Shown piece after piece: positions 27,350 to 36,525 of a stretch of DNA of 64,000 nt. The notes under the pieces are model-generated. The model had not been told where the DNA came from and searched no databases. It was given only the letters and a program-made list of their open reading frames with translations. The stretch comes from Vibrio ulleungensis. GTDB taxonomy: Bacteria; Pseudomonadota; Gammaproteobacteria; Enterobacterales; Vibrionaceae. Both the position numbers and the translations under genes were made by a program. Every line of letters begins with the position of its first letter. Position 1 is the first letter of the stretch. The stretch is from contig NZ_JAFEUM010000002.1 in assembly GCF_016900875.1 (NCBI RefSeq), positions 186,001 to 250,000 on the forward strand, given 5' to 3'.

Positions 27350-29086
27350 ATGTACAAACTTCGTAATTATCAATCCGATGCCGTTAAAGCTGTTGTTCAC
27401 TATTTCCGTCGTCATCACTCACCTGCGGTAATTGTTCTTCCTACGGGAGCAGGAAAGAGCTTAGTGATCGCCGAATTGGCACGAATTGCCCGCGGTAAAG
27501 TTCTTGTTTTGACGCACGTCAAAGAGCTCGTCGAGCAAAATCACGCCAAGTATGAAAGTTACGGTGTCACGGCATCCATTTTTTCTGCAGGTTTAGGACG
27601 AAAGGAACACCAACAGCAAGTCGTCTTTGCGTCTGTACAATCGGTGGTAAATAGTTTGGAGCAGTTTAGCCAACCCTTTTCGCTGGTGGTCATCGATGAA
27701 TGCCATCGAGTTTCCGACAACAAAAAATCAAGTTATCAAAAAGTACTTAGTCACCTGCAATCTATCAACCCCACTATTCGAATATTAGGTCTTACTGCAA
27801 CACCTTATCGCTTGGGATTGGGATGGATTTACCAATACCACACAAAGGGCATGGTAAGAACGGACTCAGAGCGGTACTTTAGAGATTGCATCTACGAACT
27901 CCCTATACAATATTTACTTGATGAATCCTTTTTAACCCCAGCCAGAATATTGGATGCGCCGACGCTAAGCTATGACTTTTCAACTCTTAAGCCTACGAGT
28001 ATGGGAAGGTTTAAAGAGTCCGAACTCGATCAGGTGCTAGACGCCAGTCGTCGAGTCACTCCACAAATCGTCCAACAGATATTAAGTGTTGCCAAAGACA
28101 AGCATGGGGTCATGATTTTTGCCGCGACAGTACGGCATGCTCAAGAAGTACTATCGCTTTTACCTGAGCAAGAATCTGCGATTGTCATCGGCGATACGCC
28201 GACTAAAGAACGAGATGACATCATCACGCGGTTTAAACAACGCGATATAAAGTATCTTGTCAATGTGTCTGTACTGACCACCGGATTTGACGCCCCTCAT
28301 GTAGATCTCATTGCGATACTAAGGCCAACAGAGTCTGTGAGTCTCTATCAGCAAATTATCGGACGCGGGTTACGGCTTTGCGACGGAAAACAAGAATGCT
28401 TGATACTCGAATATGCGGGCAATACCTTTGATTTATATCAGCCTGAGGTTGGCGAACCTAAACCTGACTCAGACAGTGAAATCGTGACCATCCCCTGCCC
28501 AGCGTGTGGTTTCAACAATAACTTCTGGGGTAAATTAGATAGCAATGGATACTTACTAGAGCACTTTGGCCGAAAATGCCGCGGCTACTTTGAAGATGAT
28601 AATGGTCATCGAGAGCATTGTGACTATCGATTTAAGGCCAAGTATTGCAACCAATGCGGTGCAGGCAACGATATCGCGGCTCGAATATGTTATGAGTGTG
28701 ACGCCGTTTTGGTTGATCCTGATAAAAAGCTCAAAGACGCACTCAACCTAAAAAATCACTTGGTGTTTGCCTGTCACGATATGACGATGGAAACGCGCAA
28801 AGACAAGAACAATAAAAACTATCTAAAGGTCGATTATGTCAGCGAAGAAGGCGCTCGCGTCAGTGAACAGTGGTTTTTAACCAGCAAAGCTCAAAAACAG
28901 CGCTTTGCAAAACAGTTTGTACGCCCACACCTTGCCGATAAACATAATCCTTATAACGCTCTAACGCCAACTGCAGCCGTCGACAATCAGCACCGCTTTC
29001 GTTTACCTGCATTTATTGTTGCGGCGAAACAGGGACGATTTTGGACGTTAAAAGAGAAGATTTTTGACGATGAACTTTCCGGTTAG
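27350..29086 (+). CDS. radD: RadD (YejH), SF2 DNA repair ATPase
   Basis: RadD is a helicase-like ATPase that helps RecA-dependent recombination and double-strand break repair. The 578-residue protein follows E. coli RadD throughout: Q-motif region YKLRNYQSDAV, Walker A LPTGAGKS, DECH box VVIDECHR, motif III LGLTATPYRLG, motif V LTTGFDAPHVD and motif VI YQQIIGRGLRL. A cysteine-rich zinc-binding segment follows (CPACGFNN ... CNQCGAGNDIAARICYEC). The ATG at 27350 matches the RadD start; a TTG at 27326 would add eight residues. The order bcr-rsuA-radD-rplY is as in E. coli. Confidence 0.95.
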   Translation: MYKLRNYQSDAVKAVVHYFRRHHSPAVIVLPTGAGKSLVIAELARIARGKVLVLTHVKELVEQNHAKYESYGVTASIFSAGLGRKEHQQQVVFASVQSVVNSLEQFSQPFSLVVIDECHRVSDNKKSSYQKVLSHLQSINPTIRILGLTATPYRLGLGWIYQYHTKGMVRTDSERYFRDCIYELPIQYLLDESFLTPARILDAPTLSYDFSTLKPTSMGRFKESELDQVLDASRRVTPQIVQQILSVAKDKHGVMIFAATVRHAQEVLSLLPEQESAIVIGDTPTKERDDIITRFKQRDIKYLVNVSVLTTGFDAPHVDLIAILRPTESVSLYQQIIGRGLRLCDGKQECLILEYAGNTFDLYQPEVGEPKPDSDSEIVTIPCPACGFNNNFWGKLDSNGYLLEHFGRKCRGYFEDDNGHREHCDYRFKAKYCNQCGAGNDIAARICYECDAVLVDPDKKLKDALNLKNHLVFACHDMTMETRKDKNNKNYLKVDYVSEEGARVSEQWFLTSKAQKQRFAKQFVRPHLADKHNPYNALTPTAAVDNQHRFRLPAFIVAAKQGRFWTLKEKIFDDELSG

Positions 29087-29137
29087 TAGTGGGGATTATG
29101 GATTAGCGAAAAATCGATTCGAAAGCCTGTGAACATC

Positions 29138-29166
29138 TTGCCTCAAACGGGGCATGATGATAGACT
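29138..29166 (+). promoter_or_regulatory. Predicted rplY promoter
   Basis: TTGCCT at 29138-29143 and TAGACT at 29161-29166 are separated by 17 bases, followed by a GC-rich discriminator (CCGCGC) of the type seen in stringently controlled ribosomal promoters. It would start the transcript near 29173. Confidence 0.5.
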
Positions 29167-29170
29167 CCGC

Positions 29171-29223
29171 GCTCGCTTTAGCTGTTTGTCCATTCATTTA
29201 ATATGAAACAAACGCAAGCGAAC
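29171..29223 (+). ncRNA. Structured 5' leader of rplY (candidate L25 autoregulatory leader)
   Basis: Directly at the predicted transcript start lies a long hairpin. GCTCGCTT pairs with AAGCGAAC (one mismatch), then GC-T-GTTTGT pairs with ACAAACGC with small bulges, closing an 18-base loop at 29190-29207. Ribosomal leaders that bind L25 have been proposed in gammaproteobacteria. Binding here is inference. Confidence 0.45.
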
Positions 29224-29288
29224 TAGCCACAAGTAAGGTCGCATTACATTGTGGGACTTAATTAATCATCAATTTCGAGAGTTATACT

Positions 29289-29567
29289 ATGAAATTTGAA
29301 GCAGTAGTACGTACTGAACTAGGTAAAGGTGCGAGCCGCCGCCTACGTCACGCTGGTAAATTCCCAGCAGTTATCTATGGTGGTGAAGCAGAAGCAGTTG
29401 CAATCGCTCTAAGCCACGATGAAGTTTTGAACCAAATGGACAAGCCTGAGTTCTACGAGTCAATCACTCTAGTGGTAGACGGCGCAGAAGTTAAGGTTAA
29501 GCCACAAGACGTTCAACGTCACGCGTTCAAGCCAAAAGTTGAGCACATGGACTTCATCCGTATCTAA
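29289..29567 (+). CDS. rplY: 50S ribosomal protein bL25, short form
   Basis: L25 binds loop E of 5S rRNA in the central protuberance. The 92-residue product is the short, single-domain form as in E. coli (94), lacking the C-terminal Ctc domain. It has the conserved N-terminus [15 protein letters not shown] and the core [11 protein letters not shown]. Codon use is strongly biased toward frequent codons, as expected for a highly expressed gene. It has its own promoter, leader and terminator. Confidence 0.96.
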   Translation: MKFEAVVRTELGKGASRRLRHAGKFPAVIYGGEAEAVAIALSHDEVLNQMDKPEFYESITLVVDGAEVKVKPQDVQRHAFKPKVEHMDFIRI

Positions 29568-29653
29568 TTCCCTACCAAGGAATTAGCTGGATAATCCAAC
29601 CTTTTGCATATACGACTATTGGATTTACCACCCAGTAATCGAAAAAGAATTTG

Positions 29654-29690
29654 AAACCCCGAGGCCTTACCAGCTTCGGGGTTTTGTTTT
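29654..29690 (+). terminator. Terminator of rplY
   Basis: AAACCCCGA pairs with TCGGGGTTT around a 13-base loop, followed by TGTTTTATTT. It lies 87 bases after the rplY stop. Confidence 0.82.
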
Positions 29691-29726
29691 ATTTGGGCTT
29701 TATCACTCCGCAGCGCCGCAGGTATC

Positions 29727-29888
29727 ATACCAATCGAAGTGATTAACTGGTCAGAAAATTGCGACGGAAAAATCGCTGAGAACAAGGCAAAGATTGCCGT
29801 AGATAGTTGTTCTACCTACAAGATCATTAACGCCGTTATCAGTGATTTTAACGAGCAAGAATAACTAGGTAATTGCTTTGCTTGGTAT
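29727..29888. repeat. MITE-like intergenic element with imperfect terminal inverted repeats
   Basis: The left end starts ATACCAATCGAAGTGATTAA. The complement of the right end starts ATACCAAGCAAAGCAATTAC. The first 27 bases of the two ends match at 20 positions, and most of the differences are transitions. The 162-base interior carries no good open frame. I recall similar short elements scattered in vibrio genomes, but copy number cannot be checked here. It sits between two terminators, a typical neutral site. Confidence 0.55.
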
Positions 29889-29903
29889 AAGAAGCCCAAA
29901 TAA

Positions 29904-29929
29904 AAAGGCTAACATTACTGTTAGCCTTT
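29904..29929 (-). terminator. Terminator of the RND efflux operon
   Basis: AAAGGCTAAC and GTTAGCCTTT form a perfect 10-bp stem with a 6-base loop. The minus-strand reading continues with TTTTA. It lies 30 bases after the end of the RND gene. Confidence 0.85.
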
Positions 29930-29958
29930 AGAACTATGATTGCTAGTGTGGAGTGAAC

Positions 29959-32900
29959 CTAAGCTTTCACGTTATAGAATGTTGCATAAAGCAATGGAAC
30001 AACAATGAGCGTCAACACGGTAGCAAAGCCTAAACCTGCCATAATTGTGACCGCAAGAGAACCAAAGAACGGATCGACAATCAGCGGTAACATCCCCAAT
30101 ATCGTTGTTATTGCCGCCATACTTACCGGCAATACCCTACTGGTCGCACTGTCCAGCACCGCGTCATATGGCGCTTTACCACTCGATAGATCCATGTTGA
30201 TTTGATCCATCAGTACAATACCATTTTTCAAAATCATGCCGCTTAAGCTCAACAAACCTAATAAAGCCGTGAATGAAAATGGCATCGAAGTTCCTAGTAG
30301 ACCAAACGACACACCAATAATCGCAAGTGGTACTGTTAACCAAATGACCAGTGGCTGTCTTACCGAGTTAAATAGAAGCATGGTAATAATAAACATTATG
30401 GCGTATCCAAGTGGCATTGCACTTGCCAAAGCTTCTCGAGCGTCATTCTGCGATTCGTATTCACCACCCCACTGCAGTTCGTAGCCAATTGGCATAGGAT
30501 ACGCTTCAACTGCAGGTCGAATACGATCAAACAGTACTGCTGGGGTTTCACTGCTTAGTATGTCGTGATCCGCCAGTACGGTAATTTCACGTTTTCTATC
30601 GCGACGCATGATCAACGGCTCTTCCCATTGCAACGTTATGTCGTCCATCACTTGAGTTAATGGAACATAGCTCTGCATAGTAGGGCTCCATATCTTAAGC
30701 AACTCCAGAGTGTTTACATCCAGACGTTCTGCTTCAGGCAATCTAACTACAATGGGTAGTTGTTTGGTGCCGTCTCTAAAGCTCCCCATAGTGCTGCCAC
30801 CAAACGCCATGTTTAACGTTTTGGAGAAATCTTGCTTAGAGACGCCTAATCGACGCGCTTTCGATTCGTTAAATTGGGGAACAAGCGTTTTTGTGCGCTC
30901 TTGCCAGTTATTCTTTACGTTTCGCGCCCCTGGATCCGCTGCAATGATCTTTTCAATGTCTGTCGCAATGGAGCGCAAAGTGTGTGTATCTGGACCTACA
31001 ATTCGTGCTTCAATTTTTGACGCCGGTGATGGGCCAAATTCACCAACTTGAATGCGGAAGTTTGCCATTGGATACTCAACAGGAAGCTGATGATAAAACC
31101 GCTCAACTAACGTAAACAATGAGTCTAAGTCATTAGCGCGCACCAGCAATTGAGCATAAGACTCATACGACTTTTCAGAATTATAAGTCAGCATGTAGCG
31201 CTGCATGCCCTGACCGATTGTCGTCGCGACATAATCAACTTCTTGCTGCTCACGCACAAAGGCTTCAATCTCTGACACTTGCTCCGATGTTTCTCGAATG
31301 TCTGTCCCTTGTGGCATCCATACATTTACAAAGAAAATCGGCGTATTTGAGATTGGGAAAAACTGTTGCTTAACCTCTTTAAAGCCTACCACCGCCGAGC
31401 CCATTAGAGCGACCAACATAATGATGGATAACCAACGAAACCTTAGAGCAAGAACTAGACTCTTGCGAAACAAAGTAAAGACAAACCCTTGGTATGGCTC
31501 TTCAATTTCACCATCAACAGAATCGACCTCTTTCAAAAAAAGTTCTGCTAAGAATGGAGTTATCGTGAGCGCGGTCACCCAACTTAAGAAAAGTGAATAC
31601 AAAAGAACCCAAAACAGCGATCCCATGAATTCTCCTGTCGCATCTTGAGACAAGCCAATTGGTGCAAAAGCGGTGATGGCGATTACGGTTGCGCCGAGTA
31701 GCGGCCATTGAGTTTGCTTAACAATCGCGATGGCAGCGTTCATTTTGCTTAGGCCACGTTTCATGCCCGATTGTATCCCTTCAACCACCACAATGGCGTT
31801 GTCGACCAACATACCGAGTGCGATAATCAGTGCGCCCAATGAAATCCTATGAAGTTCAATTCCATGATTATCCATGAGGATGAAGGTACCCATCACCGTA
31901 AGCAGCAATACCAATCCAATGATTAAACCACTTCGCCACCCCATGACAAACAGCAACACGACAATCACGATGCCAACAGCCTCCGCAAGGCTGATTAGAA
32001 AGCCATTTACCGATTGCTCAACTTCAGCTCCTTGGTCGTAAAAGGTGTCCAATTGCATACCCAGCGGTGTATCTTTTTCAAGCTCAGCTAAACGCGCGTC
32101 GATGCGTTTACCTACTTCGACAACATTCACCTCAGCCGCGTAAGAGATACCAATATTTAAAGCCGGCAAACCATTAAACAGCAATTGATGCGATGGCTTC
32201 TCAGCGATACCTCGACTTAATGTCGCGACGTCTTTTAGCCGGATCAATTTACCTGTGTCGCGACCATGGATTACAAGCTCGCCTAACTCTTCGATGGAGG
32301 TCAGTGTTCCGGTTGGACGAATTGTCAGTGATTCACCTGAAATCATGACAGCGCCGGCAGATTGAACCGCATTTTGCTGTGTCAGCAACCCAAGAACAGA
32401 GTTAAGGTCTATATTAAATGTTGATAGACGCTCAGTAGATACCTCAACAAAGATCTGCTCACTTTGCGACCCAGAAATATTGACCTTTCCGACGCCATCC
32501 ACAAGCTCAAGCTCGCGGACTAAGTAGTCAGCAAAGCGTTTTAGCTCGATGTAATCGTAGGTTTTCCCCGTTAACATCAGCGACAGACCATAGACGTCAC
32601 CAAAATCATCATAAACCTGTAAACTTTGCAATCCAGAGGGCAAACTTGGCTCTAAGTCGTTAATTTTTCTCCGCATTTCATCCCAAATTTGCGGAAGTTC
32701 ATCGGGCCCATACTGCATGCCCATACTAACCATGATTTGTGTCTTACCCTTGCTCGAATTTGACGTCACCTTGTCCACATAAGGCAGTTGACGAATCGCT
32801 TTTTCTAGCGGGTAAGTCAGCTCTTCTTCAACTTCTAATGCAGTTGCACCAGGGTAAATACCAATTACCATCGCGTCTTTAACAGTAAATGCAGGGTCTT

Positions 32901-33006
32901 CAAGTCGCCCTAAATTCTGAAATGAAAGCGCACCGCCAATCAATAAAACGACAATGAATAGCCAGCTAATAACGCGTTTGTTAATAAAAAATTGAGCCAT
33001 GTTCAT
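29959..33006 (-). CDS. RND-family efflux pump inner-membrane transporter
   Basis: This is a 1015-residue proton-driven exporter of the AcrB/MexB superfamily, with an N-terminal helix, a large periplasmic domain, a block of six helices (about 335-535), a second periplasmic domain and the C-terminal helices. LHRISLGALIIALGMLVDNAIVVVEG in helix 4 contains the conserved Asp of the proton relay (ALGMLVDNA). Having two separate adaptors upstream recalls VexIJK of V. cholerae or VmeGHI/VmeTUV of V. parahaemolyticus, but I cannot say which is orthologous. No outer-membrane channel gene is linked, so it probably uses a TolC-type channel encoded elsewhere. Its start overlaps the adaptor stop (TAATG). 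Confidence 0.9.
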   Translation of the reverse strand: MNMAQFFINKRVISWLFIVVLLIGGALSFQNLGRLEDPAFTVKDAMVIGIYPGATALEVEEELTYPLEKAIRQLPYVDKVTSNSSKGKTQIMVSMGMQYGPDELPQIWDEMRRKINDLEPSLPSGLQSLQVYDDFGDVYGLSLMLTGKTYDYIELKRFADYLVRELELVDGVGKVNISGSQSEQIFVEVSTERLSTFNIDLNSVLGLLTQQNAVQSAGAVMISGESLTIRPTGTLTSIEELGELVIHGRDTGKLIRLKDVATLSRGIAEKPSHQLLFNGLPALNIGISYAAEVNVVEVGKRIDARLAELEKDTPLGMQLDTFYDQGAEVEQSVNGFLISLAEAVGIVIVVLLFVMGWRSGLIIGLVLLLTVMGTFILMDNHGIELHRISLGALIIALGMLVDNAIVVVEGIQSGMKRGLSKMNAAIAIVKQTQWPLLGATVIAITAFAPIGLSQDATGEFMGSLFWVLLYSLFLSWVTALTITPFLAELFLKEVDSVDGEIEEPYQGFVFTLFRKSLVLALRFRWLSIIMLVALMGSAVVGFKEVKQQFFPISNTPIFFVNVWMPQGTDIRETSEQVSEIEAFVREQQEVDYVATTIGQGMQRYMLTYNSEKSYESYAQLLVRANDLDSLFTLVERFYHQLPVEYPMANFRIQVGEFGPSPASKIEARIVGPDTHTLRSIATDIEKIIAADPGARNVKNNWQERTKTLVPQFNESKARRLGVSKQDFSKTLNMAFGGSTMGSFRDGTKQLPIVVRLPEAERLDVNTLELLKIWSPTMQSYVPLTQVMDDITLQWEEPLIMRRDRKREITVLADHDILSSETPAVLFDRIRPAVEAYPMPIGYELQWGGEYESQNDAREALASAMPLGYAIMFIITMLLFNSVRQPLVIWLTVPLAIIGVSFGLLGTSMPFSFTALLGLLSLSGMILKNGIVLMDQINMDLSSGKAPYDAVLDSATSRVLPVSMAAITTILGMLPLIVDPFFGSLAVTIMAGLGFATVLTLIVVPLLYATFYNVKA

Positions 33007-34058
33007 TATTGATGAATCCCTTCCACAATGTGTAGTTCACTGCCTTGTTCGAGTTTAAGCAGATTTGTTGCAATGAGCTTGTCACCAAGCTCGACACCAC
33101 TGTTAATTACCGCGCCATTACGATTTATCTGTCCCACCTGAACCGGTTGTTTAACCGTTTGACCTTGCTCTAACTTCCATACTACAAATTGCTCGGCTGC
33201 ATCCCCAGCGACAAGAAGTTTAGTCGGTATACGAACGGCTATTTTGGATTTGGCCAAATCTCCGTTTGCATCCACTTTGATTGTTGCTGATGTACCTGGT
33301 AATACCGGCGGATCAAGTTGTGGTAACTCAAATTGAGCGACGTAGCTGTTTGCCGTTTCAAGTGGCTCGCCACTGTACGACTTCAAAGTCGCTCGATACT
33401 CACCAGAATTCGAAGAAAACTCTACATCGGCAGTCAGCTCTCCTTTAGGTTGATCTTGTAGCCAGGTAACAAAGCTATCGGGAACCGTTGTTGCCACCAA
33501 TATTCTTGAGCCATCATATAAAGACGCAATGACATCACCTGGTTGGATCACTTGATATTGTTTTACAGGTACCTCAGCCACTAACCCTGAGAATGGCGAT
33601 TTGAGTTCAGTAAACGCTAGTTCTCTGTTGGCCAGTTCTAATGAGATTTTGGCCAATGTGTAATTTGCTGTAAGCTCCTCGTACTCAGCAGCTGAAATCA
33701 TGCCTTTCTGCTTAAGTTGCTCTGAGCGCAGCAGCTGATTTTGAGCAAGTTCAAACTTTGCTTCGGCATCATTTACTTGCTGTTTTTGTTTTACGTCGTC
33801 TAGCGTTGCAATTACATCGCCTTTTTCAACTTGTTGCCCTGCTTTAACGAGCAATTGGCTAATCTTTCCAGATTGCCTAAAAGAGAGCTTAGTTAAGTCA
33901 TAAGGCGTAGCTGCCCCCTGAAATTGGCTCTGTTTGACACTAACCGCTTGATCTACGTTGTAGGTTGATACCACCAATGGCGCAGGTTTTATTTGTTCTG
34001 AAGTAGGGTTGCATCCCACGCTCAATAAGGGCAAAAGGATCACAGCTAATTTTTTCAT
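33006..34058 (-). CDS. RND efflux periplasmic adaptor lipoprotein (second adaptor)
   Basis: This membrane-fusion protein links the RND pump to the outer-membrane channel. It starts with a lipoprotein signal (KKLAVILLPLLSVGC), so the cysteine at residue 16 should be lipidated. A biotinyl/lipoyl-like segment (ISQLLVKAGQQVEKGDVIATLDD), an alpha-helical hairpin (VNDAEAKFELAQNQLLRSEQL to ELANRELAFTELKSPF) and the beta-barrel region follow. The ATG at 34058 has CGGA eight bases upstream; another at 34076 would add six residues. The start lies just after the first adaptor gene, and the stop overlaps the RND start. Confidence 0.88.
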   Translation of the reverse strand: MKKLAVILLPLLSVGCNPTSEQIKPAPLVVSTYNVDQAVSVKQSQFQGAATPYDLTKLSFRQSGKISQLLVKAGQQVEKGDVIATLDDVKQKQQVNDAEAKFELAQNQLLRSEQLKQKGMISAAEYEELTANYTLAKISLELANRELAFTELKSPFSGLVAEVPVKQYQVIQPGDVIASLYDGSRILVATTVPDSFVTWLQDQPKGELTADVEFSSNSGEYRATLKSYSGEPLETANSYVAQFELPQLDPPVLPGTSATIKVDANGDLAKSKIAVRIPTKLLVAGDAAEQFVVWKLEQGQTVKQPVQVGQINRNGAVINSGVELGDKLIATNLLKLEQGSELHIVEGIHQ

Positions 34059-34079
34059 TGAATGATTCCGTATCATTAA

Positions 34080-35135
34080 TTATATGCCTCGCTCTCTCAC
34101 CCAAGGACGCACTTGTTGTCCGTCTTGTAGTGCACTAACCCCTGTGGTCACGAAGTACTCACCGTCGTTGATTCCCGTTAACGTATTCTGTTCATGGTCA
34201 ATAGTAACGTGGCGCTTACTTACTTCACTGTTAATTGGGTTATAAATCCATACCCATCCATTCGTAATTCCGTCCGTGGCAGTCACCTCGATCCAACTCG
34301 AAGTCGGTATGGATGTTGAAAAGCTCACGCCTTGCTCTGCGACTTCAACTGTGCCGCTCATCCCTGGTAGCAACGCAAGTGTTTCGCTCGCTTCTAAAGA
34401 GGCCGTAATTTGGAAGGTATTGGTGTCCTGGTCGGGACGAATAAAGGATTCGGTAACACTCGCCATTAACGGTTGATTTGGTTTTGCGTCAAGACGGAAG
34501 ATCAATCCAAAATCAGCGTCCAAGATTGATTGAGCGGTTGTAACTGGTACATCAAATCTCACTTCATAAGATTGAGTGTCCACAAGGGTTACTACTGGTT
34601 GCTGCGCGCCAACAACTTCATGAGCTAACACATGCTTAATCGACACCATGCCATCAAATGGCGCTTTTAGTACCGAGTAGTTAAGCTCAGTTCGTGCTTG
34701 ATCTCGTTCAGCTTGAGCAATCTCAAACTGAGTGACACTTTGGTCATAGCGATCTCGGCTAATCAGGCTTTGTGAATAAAGACTCTCCGAGCGTTGATGT
34801 TTTGCACGGGCAAGATCGAGCTCAGCTTGCTTTGCAGCAAGGGCAAGTTGGTAATCTTTTTGATCCAAGGTTGCAATGACATCCCCTTTCGCAACGTGCT
34901 CTCCCATTTCCACATCAAGTTGAGTCACCTCACCAGCCACACGAAACGACATGACAGTCCGATTTGCGGCGACGACTTCACCCAAGAAGCGATGTTGATT
35001 AGTACCAATTTTCTTCTGATACTGGCTCATTTTAACTGGCTTAATTGTCGGTGATAAGGACTCTTTCGACTCCACTTCACATCCAAGCAACAACATCGTT
35101 GATATCAATGCGAACGCTATTTTAGAGGTCTTCAC
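34080..35135 (-). CDS. RND efflux periplasmic adaptor lipoprotein (first adaptor)
   Basis: This is the first gene of the efflux operon. The 351-residue protein has a lipobox (ALISTMLLLGC), a lipoyl half-motif (VTQLDVEMGEHVAKGDVIATLDQ), a long helical hairpin (ALAAKQAELDLARAKHQRSESL) and the second lipoyl half (LNYSVLKAPFDGMVSIKHVLAHEVV). It differs in sequence from the second adaptor, so the two are not a recent duplication; a mixed adaptor assembly is likely, as in other two-adaptor RND systems. It is divergent from the TetR gene across 134 bases. Confidence 0.88.
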   Translation of the reverse strand: MKTSKIAFALISTMLLLGCEVESKESLSPTIKPVKMSQYQKKIGTNQHRFLGEVVAANRTVMSFRVAGEVTQLDVEMGEHVAKGDVIATLDQKDYQLALAAKQAELDLARAKHQRSESLYSQSLISRDRYDQSVTQFEIAQAERDQARTELNYSVLKAPFDGMVSIKHVLAHEVVGAQQPVVTLVDTQSYEVRFDVPVTTAQSILDADFGLIFRLDAKPNQPLMASVTESFIRPDQDTNTFQITASLEASETLALLPGMSGTVEVAEQGVSFSTSIPTSSWIEVTATDGITNGWVWIYNPINSEVSKRHVTIDHEQNTLTGINDGEYFVTTGVSALQDGQQVRPWVRERGI

Positions 35136-35188
35136 TATTCAATCCGTTATTTATTACACACTCGTGCAGTATATTCATAATTCAGAAT

Positions 35189-35216
35189 TTGACAATATAT
35201 TTTACAAACGTACAAT
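35189..35216 (+). promoter_or_regulatory. Predicted promoter of the TetR gene
   Basis: TTGACA at 35189-35194 and TACAAT at 35211-35216 are 16 bases apart, a near-consensus sigma-70 promoter reading into the regulator. No clear symmetrical operator was found, though repressor binding between the divergent genes is expected. Confidence 0.6.
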
Positions 35217-35269
35217 AAAATTATTCAAAAGAGCGAAATGTAGGAATTATCAGTGTTGGAAGGCAAATA

Positions 35270-36034
35270 ATGGCAGCGAAGAAACAAGGTCGTCGAACCG
35301 CTGAACAAGCAAAAATCACTAAGATCAAGATAATGACCACTGCTACCATTTTGTTTTGTGATCATGGCTACCAGCAAGTTTCGCTTAGGGATATTAGTGA
35401 GAAAGCCGGTGTGTCTCACAGTTTAATCAGACATTATTTTGGCGCTAAGCATCAGATTTGGGAGGAAATTTTGTACGCCTGTCACAATTATATGACTCGC
35501 TACATGATAGAACTGCAAAAAGTAACCCACCACGACAGTGACTCAAACATCTCACTGTATCGTTTTCTTGTGTGTTTGATGGCGTTTGTCATGAAACGTC
35601 CTCGACTTTTTCAACTGATCTTCGCTTGTGCGCAAATGACCGACCCAGTAAAAATGCAATCAGAAGAAGAGCAGCAGCGAAATCACGATCACTTGGATCT
35701 CATTTTTAATGCCTACGAAATCTACCAAGACGAAAACCTAACTTACTCGCAAGAAAAGCTCACAATATTAAAATGGAATTTTTTGAATTTTGCCTCCACC
35801 CCAATTTTGCTTAAGCCATTAATGTTTAAGATTTTGGGTTCTGACCATGATCGAGGATTACTCACCCATTGGCGATTGTACGAAAACCAGATGAGCAAAG
35901 AGTTGAATGTGGATGACTCAGATCGAATCCGAGCTAACTCAATCAGTGATGTGGTTAATGAGTTTGATATTCTAGACAGTGATGTTGCAGAGTTCTTAAA
36001 AGAGTATTTTGCAAAAAATGGGATGCAGTGTTAG
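35270..36034 (+). CDS. TetR/AcrR-family regulator, likely of the adjacent efflux operon
   Basis: The 254-residue protein has a TetR DNA-binding domain (about residues 17-65: TATILFCDHGYQQVSLRDIS, then EKAGVSHSLIRHYFGAKHQI) and a long C-terminal ligand domain. The basic N-terminal tail (MAAKKQGRRTAEQAK) is longer than usual. Divergent placement beside an RND operon is the standard arrangement for a local repressor, so control of the pump is inferred from position only. The product is rather long for a TetR protein (usual about 200). Confidence 0.85.
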   Translation: MAAKKQGRRTAEQAKITKIKIMTTATILFCDHGYQQVSLRDISEKAGVSHSLIRHYFGAKHQIWEEILYACHNYMTRYMIELQKVTHHDSDSNISLYRFLVCLMAFVMKRPRLFQLIFACAQMTDPVKMQSEEEQQRNHDHLDLIFNAYEIYQDENLTYSQEKLTILKWNFLNFASTPILLKPLMFKILGSDHDRGLLTHWRLYENQMSKELNVDDSDRIRANSISDVVNEFDILDSDVAEFLKEYFAKNGMQC

Positions 36035-36098
36035 TAAGCGGACCTCACTAATTTGTGGCCAGTGCCATAACGAAAAAGATCAACAGTTGCTTTAGAAA

Positions 36099-36350
36099 TT
36101 AAAATAACAGCTGTTGCGGTGATGGCGAGGTTACATCGGATTGAACGGGCTTTTGAGACTGTTTACGCCGAGCACGAACATAGCGTTGACGGCACAGTTT
36201 GATGACATGTTGCTTCTGGGTGTCTGAGTAAGAATTCCACTGAAAACGCTCGTCACGCTTGCGCATACAGCCTTTACAATAGCCACTATCATTCATACTG
36301 CATATGCCAACGCAGGGGCTTGCAACACCGATAAAATCAAGCTGTTCCAT
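36099..36350 (-). CDS. DUF1289 cysteine-motif small protein
   Basis: The 83-residue protein carries the DUF1289 pattern SPCVGICSMNDSGYCKGCMRKRDE, with four cysteines that may bind a metal, followed by a W-x5-Y motif and a very basic tail (RQRYVRARRKQSQK). The function of the family is not established. The ATG at 36350 is chosen because GGAG lies eight bases upstream and because it gives the usual family length; the frame could extend to 36419. Confidence 0.82.
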   Translation of the reverse strand: MEQLDFIGVASPCVGICSMNDSGYCKGCMRKRDERFQWNSYSDTQKQHVIKLCRQRYVRARRKQSQKPVQSDVTSPSPQQLLF

Positions 36351-36525
36351 TGCTTTCTCCGTATATGATACGTTGACGCTAAAACGATTGTACTGTTGTA
36401 CATCATTATCACTATACACAGCTCAGTAGAAAAAATAAAAGCCCGTAGTCCCTCACTTTACCCTGACAATTGCGTTATATTGTTGTTTATACTCAATATC
36501 GTAATCAATCAACATGGATTTCATT

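Noticed and set aside
31298..31648. 116-codon plus-strand frame inside the RND gene
   Set aside because: Antisense shadow; no start signal and no protein-like pattern.
35136..35269. TetR operator between the regulator and the RND operon
   Set aside because: Expected by context, but no inverted repeat of convincing length could be found; only the promoter is reported.
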